Positions 1 to 4,529 of a stretch of 6,417 bases of DNA are shown here, in pieces (position 1 is the first letter of the stretch; each line of letters begins with the position of its first letter). The notes below the pieces were generated by a model, which saw nothing but the letters and a program-made list of their open reading frames with translations, ran no database searches and was not told the DNA's origin. Both the position numbers and the translations under genes were made by a program. The DNA is from Desulfobacteraceae bacterium 4572_19 (GTDB lineage Bacteria > Desulfobacterota > Desulfobacteria > Desulfobacterales > NBLS01), in assembly GCA_002084385.1 (NCBI GenBank), contig NBLS01000061.1, forward strand, positions 1-6,417. The letters run 5' to 3'.

Positions 1-444
1 CAACAGACAAACCCCTTTGCCATTATTACGGCTGCTCATTTAAAAACAAAAGCTACAAAAGGCGATCCACAAACAAGGTATTTATGGAAATTAACAATTA
101 CCAAAGCACTTTACAAAAAAGGATTTTCAGAGCAAGACATTATGAATTTATACAGACTCATTGACTGGTTAATGTTCTTGCCTGAAGAGTTATCAGAAAG
201 TTTTACAAAAAACCTTACAATATATGAGGAGGAAAGAAAAATGCCATATATAACAACTGCTGAAAGAGTTGGAATAGAAAAAGGAATGGAACAGGGAATG
301 CTTTTAGAAGCAAAAGAGATGGTGTTAGAAGTTCTTGATCTTAAATTTAACAGCAAAGTCCCAAGTAATATACATAAAACAATAATCAGAGTAAAGATGT
401 TGATGGATTTAAAAAAATTTTCCATGAACTGTCTCCTGAACTGA
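1..444 (+). CDS. Rpn-family recombination-promoting nuclease / putative transposase, C-terminal part (5' partial, 3' end frameshifted)
   Basis: The reading frame is open from the first base to TGA at 442-444, so the start lies outside the window and only about 147 residues are visible. The stretch NPFAIITAAHLKTKATKGDP, then a Trp/Leu-rich segment, LPEELSESF, and MPYITTAERVGIEKGMEQGM are hallmarks I recognise from the PD-(D/E)XK nuclease family (Rpn/RpnC; older name 'putative transposase', TIGR01784). Members are usually around 300 residues, with the nuclease core in the N-terminal half, so the catalytic residues are not in view. The repeated GIEKGMEQG motif leads into a helical tail typical of the family. 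The final residues in this frame (RVKMLMDLKKFSMNCLLN) do not resemble the usual acidic tail. A different frame from 390 to the TAA at 450-452 gives a better one (SKDVDGFKKIFHELSPELMQ), which suggests a one-base deletion near 388. Rpn proteins are linked to RecA-independent DNA transfer. Activity here cannot be judged. Confidence 0.8.
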   Translation, partial: QQTNPFAIITAAHLKTKATKGDPQTRYLWKLTITKALYKKGFSEQDIMNLYRLIDWLMFLPEELSESFTKNLTIYEEERKMPYITTAERVGIEKGMEQGMLLEAKEMVLEVLDLKFNSKVPSNIHKTIIRVKMLMDLKKFSMNCLLN

Positions 445-491
445 TGCAGTAATTATCGTTGATAAAACTACACTGTTCTAATACCTTAGTT

Positions 492-554
492 GGTAACCGT
501 TCACAAACAAAAAATGTGATTTTTCAATAATCTCACATTTGTAAGCGTTCACAA
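492..554. repeat. Two direct copies of a short intergenic repeat core (GTAASCGTTCACAA)
   Basis: GGTAACCGTTCACAAA at 492-507 and GTAAGCGTTCACAA at 541-554 are near-identical direct copies about 48 bp apart. A third, inverted copy (TTGTAAACGCTTAC) lies at 635-648, and a shorter inverted match (GCGCTTACAAATGTGA) lies at 1629-1644. Cores of this kind are, from memory, common in dispersed intergenic repeats of Desulfobacterales genomes. That link is recall, not a search result. Confidence 0.6.
511..549. repeat. Left copy of a 39-bp inverted repeat pair, with internal hairpin
   Basis: The reverse complement of this segment matches 1628-1666 at about 34 of 39 positions. The segment also contains its own hairpin: AAATGTGA at 512-519 pairs perfectly with TCACATTT at 533-540 across a 13-base loop. 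Both features recur in the right-hand copy. The two copies face each other on either side of the DUF4384 gene. They may be two insertions of one dispersed palindromic element (MITE- or REP-like) or the ends of a mobilised segment. No transposase is visible between them. Confidence 0.75.
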
Positions 555-648
555 GTGCCTTATATTCGCATAAACAGCTTATCATATAATAGTTGTCCTA
601 ATATGTGACAAGCTGTTTATACGAAGATGAGGTATTGTAAACGCTTAC
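541..648. repeat. Large imperfect palindrome (about 40-bp arms, 29-base loop), possible terminator
   Basis: The left arm at 541-580 and right arm at 610-648 are imperfect reverse complements. Both outer ends match well (GTAAGCGTT..ACAA), and the inner ends match over 16 bases with a single G/A difference (TTCGCATAAACAGCTT against AAGCTGTTTATACGAA). The middle of the arms is weaker, with one gap. The palindrome ends three bases from the stop codon of the minus-strand DUF4384 gene (652-654). Its transcript could therefore fold into a long hairpin just after that gene, protecting the 3' end or ending transcription. There is no obvious U tract, so an ordinary rho-independent terminator is not demonstrated. 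Confidence 0.65.
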
Positions 649-651
649 CCT

Positions 652-1599
652 TTATTTACACTTACCCCCAACCCAATACGATAAAAGAACTTCGCTAAAT
701 CCATTATGGTTTTTTAACAAATCTACCATTTTATTTATGTCACCTCCCTTTGCACCTGCATAAACAGCATTATCAGGAAATGGAAGGAATGAAAAATCCA
801 GTTTTTTTCTTGACGCTATTATTTTAAATGACTCTCTGCACATTTGTCCATCTTCAAGGGCATAAAGTTTAAGTCCGGTAATTTTGGTTGTATCAGATTG
901 GGATGTTCCGGGTTTACCGGACGTTACACTATTGGTCTTTTTATTTTGCGATGGTGGAAAAACAAATTTTTCAGAAAGCAACGGTTTATTTTGCATATAT
1001 TTATTTGGATAAATAAGAGTTACAGTGTGATCAGCTGCAAGGCTGAATATATAAAGATAAACTCCTGTTTCCGTACTAACATCAATTAATACATTATCAC
1101 CTGATCCATAACAGGCATTTTTTCTATCAAGCGATGCAGAAAGTTTTGGGGGATTAATTTTTGATGTATCGGTATCGGTTGAAATAACCTCCAGCTCTTT
1201 TTGATATTTATTACCATATTTAACGGATGCTAAAGATACCCAGCCGGATTCTAACTGTTCCTCGAAATCGTCAGCACTAATTATTGTAGAATCTGAAATT
1301 CTATATGCTGTAACGGACATTTTTAGTACAGGGTGTAAACTTTTCTCTCCTGCCTCATTTATTGGATATGAGAAAGTGTAATCGCCAAAAATAATAATAT
1401 TTGCTCCTGTTTTTTGCCATATTACATCTTCATCAACACCTGCTCCAAAGAACTCTGCCTCATCTATTAAAAGACCAATATCTTTTCTTGCTTTAACAAC
1501 AACACCTCTGTTGGTCAAAATCTTTTCAATTTTCCCACGCCATTTATTTCCAAGAGCCCGGAAGCAAATCCTTGGAAAATTTGCGTTGGGAAGATACAC
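652..1599 (-). CDS. DUF4384 domain protein with CsgG/FlgT-like N-terminal region, probable lipoprotein with damaged 5' end
   Basis: The frame codes for 315 residues from GTG at 1599-1597 to TAA at 654-652. Residues about 15-110 have the pattern of CsgG/FlgT-like outer-membrane assembly proteins: an NRGVVVKARKD strand near 30-40, GLLIDEAEF near 42-50, and TGANIIIFGDYTFSY near 64-78. Residues about 152-215 resemble DUF4384: LSASLDRKNACYGSGDNVLI, then VYLYIFSLAADHTVTLIYPN, then FVFPP. A Ser/Thr/Lys-rich insert follows at about 219-238. The C-terminal part (245-315) I do not recognise. Such proteins are usually exported lipoproteins, yet this frame has no signal peptide and an in-frame TAA at 1620-1618 blocks extension. 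The lipobox-like MVFISGC reads in another frame at 1618-1598. The GTG start is therefore probably only the first start after a frameshift. No good ribosome binding site precedes it. The function is unknown; a cell-envelope role is inferred. Confidence 0.7.
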   Translation of the reverse strand: MYLPNANFPRICFRALGNKWRGKIEKILTNRGVVVKARKDIGLLIDEAEFFGAGVDEDVIWQKTGANIIIFGDYTFSYPINEAGEKSLHPVLKMSVTAYRISDSTIISADDFEEQLESGWVSLASVKYGNKYQKELEVISTDTDTSKINPPKLSASLDRKNACYGSGDNVLIDVSTETGVYLYIFSLAADHTVTLIYPNKYMQNKPLLSEKFVFPPSQNKKTNSVTSGKPGTSQSDTTKITGLKLYALEDGQMCRESFKIIASRKKLDFSFLPFPDNAVYAGAKGGDINKMVDLLKNHNGFSEVLLSYWVGGKCK

Positions 1600-1618
1600 A
1601 CCCTGAAATAAAAACCAT
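1589..1618 (-). other. Out-of-frame lipoprotein signal remnant of the DUF4384 gene
   Basis: Reading the minus strand from ATG at 1618-1616 gives MVFISGCVSS. This is a short hydrophobic stretch ending in a lipobox-like ISGC, with Cys encoded at 1600-1598. Upstream of the ATG the same frame continues as hydrophobic codons (FTFVSAVIL), and downstream it runs into a stop after about 20 codons. This is what the missing signal peptide should look like, one base out of register with the long reading frame. The positively charged n-region normally expected is absent, perhaps because the repeat at 1628-1666 replaced the original start. The match could be chance, since the segment is short. Confidence 0.45.
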
Positions 1619-1627
1619 TAAAATTAC

Positions 1628-1666
1628 AGCGCTTACAAATGTGAAATTACCGAAAAATCACATTTA
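1628..1666. repeat. Right copy of the 39-bp inverted repeat pair, with internal hairpin
   Basis: This segment is the inverted partner of 511-549, with about five differences in 39 positions. Its internal hairpin is AAATGTGA at 1637-1644 pairing with TCACATTT at 1658-1665 across a 13-base loop, the same stem and loop length as in the left copy. It ends ten bases before the out-of-frame ATG of the DUF4384 gene, so it sits where that gene's start or promoter should be. Confidence 0.75.
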
Positions 1667-1695
1667 GGTATATGATTCAACCTTTTTAATAGACA

Positions 1696-1715
1696 GGGGA
1701 AACCAATATTTCCCC
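1696..1715 (-). terminator. Hairpin downstream of the decarboxylase gene, possible terminator
   Basis: GGGGAAA at 1696-1702 pairs perfectly with TTTCCCC at 1709-1715 across a six-base loop. The hairpin begins 26 bases past the decarboxylase stop codon (1744-1742). It is the only strong stem in this spacer apart from the repeat. No run of Ts follows on either strand, so it is only a terminator-like structure, perhaps separating the decarboxylase from the DUF4384 gene. Confidence 0.4.
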
Positions 1716-1741
1716 AAAACTTAACCGCCCATAGCTTCCTT

Positions 1742-3400
1742 CTAACTCTGTCGGAAGCTACTCTCCACCGGTTGCAACATTATGCTCTCACGGAAAATTT
1801 GTTCCTGTTCATCCAAAATTTCCATAAGGACTTTCAGGTCAGTCATGGGATTCATTATGGCACACCTGAAAACGACCAGGCATTCATTCTGGGATTTTAA
1901 AGATTTTAACATAGTTCTTGAGACAAAACTTTTCCCATGTTCCCTCTGAATTCTCTGAACTGTCTGATTAATACTGTTTAACTTTTTATTCACAGCATTT
2001 TTTTCATCAAAGGTTCCGGAATTGAGTTTTTCCCGATATTTTTTGGGAACAAGCCTGTAAGTAAGAATATTTAATTCAGGCTTTGTTATAAGCTCAAAAT
2101 TATCACGGCTGTTTATCTCATCTGCAAAATATTTTGCCATCTCTATGCCGTGATCTATCAAAAGGGCATAACCCTTTGTACCCATAATTTTTAAAGCACT
2201 ATCTAAAACAAGAGAATTTGCCTCCCTTGATCCTGCAAAGGATTTTATACCAAGGTCAACACTTCCTTGTCTGTTTACATAATTTGCATGATAAGCCACG
2301 GCATCCATTGCCTTAGGATTTTTGAAAAAAACCATTCCACAGCTCATGGGCATGTAAAACTGCTTATGCCCGTCTATGGTAACAGAATCGGCAAGATCTA
2401 TTCCATGAAGAAGATGTTTATATTTTTCAGAAACAATAACCGGACCGCCCCATGCTGCATCCACATGAAAATGAATACTGTTTTGGGCACAAATTTCAGC
2501 AATTTTAACAAGAGGATCAACTGTTCCTGTTTCGGTGGTACCGGCAATTCCAACAATTGCAATTATTTTAACACCGGAATTTTTATCAAACTCTTTAATC
2601 TTTGCCCTTAAACAATCAAGATCAAGCTTATTATCTTTATCCACATCAAGAGCCAGAACATTTTTATTTCCTATTCCAAGAACACCGCCTGCTTTTCTTA
2701 ATGAGTAGTGTCCTCGTTTTGATACAAGAACAACAGATCTTTTTACATTATACTGTGCATAAGCTGACGCAACACCATCTTTTTCAACGCCTTTAAAGCC
2801 TTGTTTTGGAGCAAAAACCTTATTTCTGGCAACCCATAATGCTGTAAGATTTGCAGTGGTACCACCTTCGGTAAAAGCACCAAGGGTGGTCGTTGCACTA
2901 TGAACATGCTCTTTATAAAAACTTTCAAATTCTTTAAAAACAAGCCTGTGAACTTTTGCAAGCACTTGACGCTCTACAATAGAGACAACTTTTGAAGTTT
3001 CAAGTTTTACGACATTTTGATTAAGTGCGACAACAATGGATTTTAAATGAACCATAAAAAATGGAATCGCCGAAGTCATATGCCCTATAAAATAAGGTGA
3101 TGCGATATTTACAGCCCTTGGAGCAATCTCTTTAACAAGGGAAGTTATAACATCTGAAAGTCTTTTTTCAGGATTTTTATTAATATGCGTATCACTATAA
3201 CTTTCAGATAAAACTTTCAGATCTATCTCTTCGGTAATTCCGACATTCTTATCAAGAAAATCATGAAGCCCGAAAAAAATCTGTTCCATGTATTTTACAA
3301 GGGTTTTCCTCGAAGACTCTTCAGGCTTTATAAATATTCTCTCTAAAGCTTTCCAATCTGCGACAAGGTTTGTTTGATGTAAGTGTTTATCTTGAGTCAT
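1742..3400 (-). CDS. panP: PLP-dependent aspartate 1-decarboxylase, PanP type
   Basis: This complete 552-residue protein belongs to the group II (glutamate/aspartate/tyrosine) decarboxylases with fold-type I. TEGGTTANLTAL (177-188) should bind the PLP phosphate, and His231 in SKRGHYSLRKA is placed to stack on the ring. HVDAAWGG (312-319) carries the Asp (D314) that contacts the pyridine nitrogen. DGHKQFYMP (343-351) carries the Schiff-base lysine K346. SPYFIGHMTSAIP (101-113) and FAGSREANSL (388-397) are further family blocks. Length and overall pattern fit TIGR03799/PanP, which decarboxylates L-aspartate to beta-alanine for pantothenate and CoA in bacteria lacking the pyruvoyl enzyme PanD. 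A glutamate or other amino-acid decarboxylase is the alternative, as substrate cannot be read with certainty. ATG at 3400-3398 is the first start after an in-frame TGA, with a weak GAGAAAG (3411-3405) as ribosome binding site. The enzyme is cytosolic. No pantothenate genes lie beside it. Confidence 0.87.
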   Translation of the reverse strand: MTQDKHLHQTNLVADWKALERIFIKPEESSRKTLVKYMEQIFFGLHDFLDKNVGITEEIDLKVLSESYSDTHINKNPEKRLSDVITSLVKEIAPRAVNIASPYFIGHMTSAIPFFMVHLKSIVVALNQNVVKLETSKVVSIVERQVLAKVHRLVFKEFESFYKEHVHSATTTLGAFTEGGTTANLTALWVARNKVFAPKQGFKGVEKDGVASAYAQYNVKRSVVLVSKRGHYSLRKAGGVLGIGNKNVLALDVDKDNKLDLDCLRAKIKEFDKNSGVKIIAIVGIAGTTETGTVDPLVKIAEICAQNSIHFHVDAAWGGPVIVSEKYKHLLHGIDLADSVTIDGHKQFYMPMSCGMVFFKNPKAMDAVAYHANYVNRQGSVDLGIKSFAGSREANSLVLDSALKIMGTKGYALLIDHGIEMAKYFADEINSRDNFELITKPELNILTYRLVPKKYREKLNSGTFDEKNAVNKKLNSINQTVQRIQREHGKSFVSRTMLKSLKSQNECLVVFRCAIMNPMTDLKVLMEILDEQEQIFRESIMLQPVESSFRQS

Positions 3401-3441
3401 TATTCTTTCTCATTAACAAGCTCGTAGCCAATTCATACTAT

Positions 3442-3470
3442 TTTATACTTCTTATTGAATTTTACAGGAA
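3442..3470 (-). promoter_or_regulatory. Candidate sigma70-type promoter for the decarboxylase gene
   Basis: On the minus strand, TATAAA (3447-3442) lies 17 bases after TTCCTG (3470-3465), with the start codon about 40 bases further on. The -10 is good but the -35 is poor. In DNA this AT-rich such matches are common by chance, so this is only a suggestion. Confidence 0.22.
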
Positions 3471-3523
3471 AGATGTATCTCATCAAATATAAAAAGTCAA
3501 AATAAAATATTAAAATAAAAAAG

Positions 3524-3587
3524 TTGCTTTCAATAAAAGTTGCTTTCAATAAAAATTGCTTTCTATAAAAATTGCTTTCTATAAAAA
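3524..3587. repeat. Four tandem copies of a 16-bp repeat
   Basis: The units are TTGCTTTCAATAAAAG (3524-3539), TTGCTTTCAATAAAAA (3540-3555) and two identical TTGCTTTCTATAAAAA copies (3556-3571 and 3572-3587). The two sub-types differ by an A/T change at the ninth base, so the array probably grew by duplicating single units. Copy number could vary between strains through slippage. No regulatory role is shown, though it lies upstream of both flanking genes. Confidence 0.9.
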
Positions 3588-3597
3588 CAGCAATTTT
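3568..3597. repeat. AT-rich hairpin at the end of the tandem array
   Basis: AAAATTGCT at 3568-3576 pairs perfectly with AGCAATTTT at 3589-3597 across a 12-base loop. The left arm lies in the last tandem unit, and the right arm is the sequence just beyond the array. The stem is weak because it is nearly all A/T. It is followed by TTGACA at 3599-3604, but no good -10 lies at the right distance. Confidence 0.5.
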
Positions 3598-3675
3598 CTT
3601 GACATACTAAATATATAAGATTAAACAGAGTCTTATTAATAATGTATCATGGTAAATATATACCTCAATGAAAAT

Positions 3676-3884
3676 TGAAAGTCTTTTTAATACAGCTTTT
3701 TTCAGGGACTTTCGTATAACTGACGTGGTGGATTGCCACCACAACAAAATATAAAAGTTAGGCACATGCTTATTGGGCAACCACAAGGGTTTGCCCCTAC
3801 TTTCGTATAACCACCACGGCGGATAATACGCCACAACAAAAAATGAAAGTCTTTATAATATAGCTTTCTATGGACTTTCATATA
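3676..3884. repeat. Mosaic of three palindromic repeat modules joined by related linkers
   Basis: Module A (3676-3718) and module B (3844-3884) are near-identical direct copies, each bounded by GAAAGTC and GACTTTC and so able to form a hairpin. Between them, AAAAGT (3753-3758) and ACTTTC mark a third module whose centre is replaced by another palindrome, GGGCAACC...TTTGCCC (3775-3796). The modules are joined by two related linkers that start TTCGTATAAC (3711-3720 and 3802-3811) and end CCACAACAAAA. Linker 1 contains a perfect stem, GTGGTGG (3725-3731) with CCACCAC (3736-3742); linker 2 a shorter one, GGCG (3818-3821) with CGCC (3829-3832). Such GTAGGGGC-type and GTGGCGG-type palindromes are, as I recall, widely dispersed in related genomes. 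Confidence 0.75.
3854..3859 (+). promoter_or_regulatory. Candidate -10 element for the GerMN-EF-G unit
   Basis: A perfect TATAAT lies 79 bases before the GerMN start, inside repeat module B. No convincing -35 hexamer lies 16-18 bases upstream. If it is used, the repeat would have supplied the promoter. The same position in module A reads TTTAAT. Chance occurrence is likely in this AT-rich DNA. Confidence 0.2.
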
Positions 3885-3938
3885 AAATAAACCATCAGAT
3901 AATTATTTGTGTTTATTTATGTGATAACCTAATAAATT

Positions 3939-4529
3939 ATGATAAAAAAAACAACCATTGTGTTTACCATAGTTATCTTGTCCTGCATATTTTTATTGTT
4001 TTGCAAGGCTAATAGCTATGCAGATACTTTTCAAATCAAACAGACTTCTATTTCTGAAAGTGAAAGTTATGCAAAAAAACCTTTTTTTTACCTCTACTTT
4101 GGAAGTCAGGATTTTGGTAATAAAAATTTTACTAACACCGAAAACCAATTTTTACATGCTGTTGAACAACCTTTAACCCATAAAAAAACACCTGAAGAAC
4201 TTGGACAACATATTATTAATGCTCTTATAGAAGGACCAAAAACAAGAAATCTTATACGTACAATACCGGTTGGCACTAAACTGCGAGCTTTATATCTAAC
4301 CAAAAAAGGAGAAGCATTTGTCGATTTTAACAGTGCAATAAGTAATAATCACCCTGGAGGTATTCAAACTGAAATACTTACCATTTATTCAATAGTAAAC
4401 TCGCTGATTTTAAATATTGACCAAATAAAAACAGTAAAAATATTAATCAACGGACTCGAATCAAATACCCTGGCAGGGCATATTGATCTACGTTTTCCAT
4501 TAACTGCAAATATGATGATAGTTAGATGA
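3939..4529 (+). CDS. Exported GerMN-domain protein
   Basis: The protein has 196 residues. An N-terminal signal peptide is clear: MIKK, a hydrophobic core at about 6-22, and a probable cleavage after SYA (A28). The rest fits one GerMN domain (PF10646), seen in GerM and in lytic and envelope proteins of many bacteria: [10 protein letters not shown] (50-59), a helical stretch ending ALIEGP (95-100), [13 protein letters not shown] (108-120), [11 protein letters not shown] (124-134), HPGG (138-141), IYSIVNSLI (149-157) and [17 protein letters not shown] (168-184). The domain is thought to act in cell-wall or spore-envelope processes, but its biochemistry is unsettled, so only an envelope location is inferred. 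ATG at 3939 follows an in-frame TAA at 3933. No Shine-Dalgarno is evident. The stop codon overlaps the next gene's start by four bases, so the two are co-transcribed and probably coupled in translation. Confidence 0.85.
   Translation: MIKKTTIVFTIVILSCIFLLFCKANSYADTFQIKQTSISESESYAKKPFFYLYFGSQDFGNKNFTNTENQFLHAVEQPLTHKKTPEELGQHIINALIEGPKTRNLIRTIPVGTKLRALYLTKKGEAFVDFNSAISNNHPGGIQTEILTIYSIVNSLILNIDQIKTVKILINGLESNTLAGHIDLRFPLTANMMIVR

Larger units (their letters stand above)
3401..3938. other. Gene-free, repeat-filled region between divergent transcription units
   Basis: These 538 bases separate the divergently oriented decarboxylase and GerMN genes. I see no credible gene here. The only longer open frame (minus strand, about 3607-3834) runs through the palindromic repeats and gives a Trp-rich, biased product. 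The first 120 bases are plain AT-rich DNA that should carry the decarboxylase promoter. Positions 3524-3597 hold a tandem array and hairpin, 3676-3884 a repeat mosaic, and 3885-3938 plain AT-rich leader DNA for the GerMN gene. Confidence 0.7.

Noticed and set aside
111..425. Minus-strand open frame opposite the Rpn-family gene
   Set aside because: The plus strand encodes clear family motifs over the same span; the antisense product has no recognisable features.
2267..2961. Open frames overlapping the decarboxylase gene on either strand
   Set aside because: The decarboxylase frame contains every expected family motif without interruption; the others are shadows with no domain content.
3599..3627. 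TTGACA as a plus-strand promoter -35
   Set aside because: At 16-18 bases spacing the -10 would be TTAAAC or TAAACA, which is poor, and the next gene starts over 300 bases away across hairpins.
3757..3763. GTTAGGC resembling an integron attC end
   Set aside because: No matching RYYYAAC partner at a suitable distance and no integrase gene; it falls inside the repeat mosaic.
3607..3834. Minus-strand open frame of 75 residues in the intergenic region
   Set aside because: It runs through the palindromic repeats, is Trp-rich and compositionally biased, has no recognisable domain, and owes its openness to the repeats.
3676..3884. CRISPR-like array
   Set aside because: The repeats are palindromic, unequal in spacing (76 and 92 bases) and degenerate, the spacers are related to each other, and no cas gene is visible.
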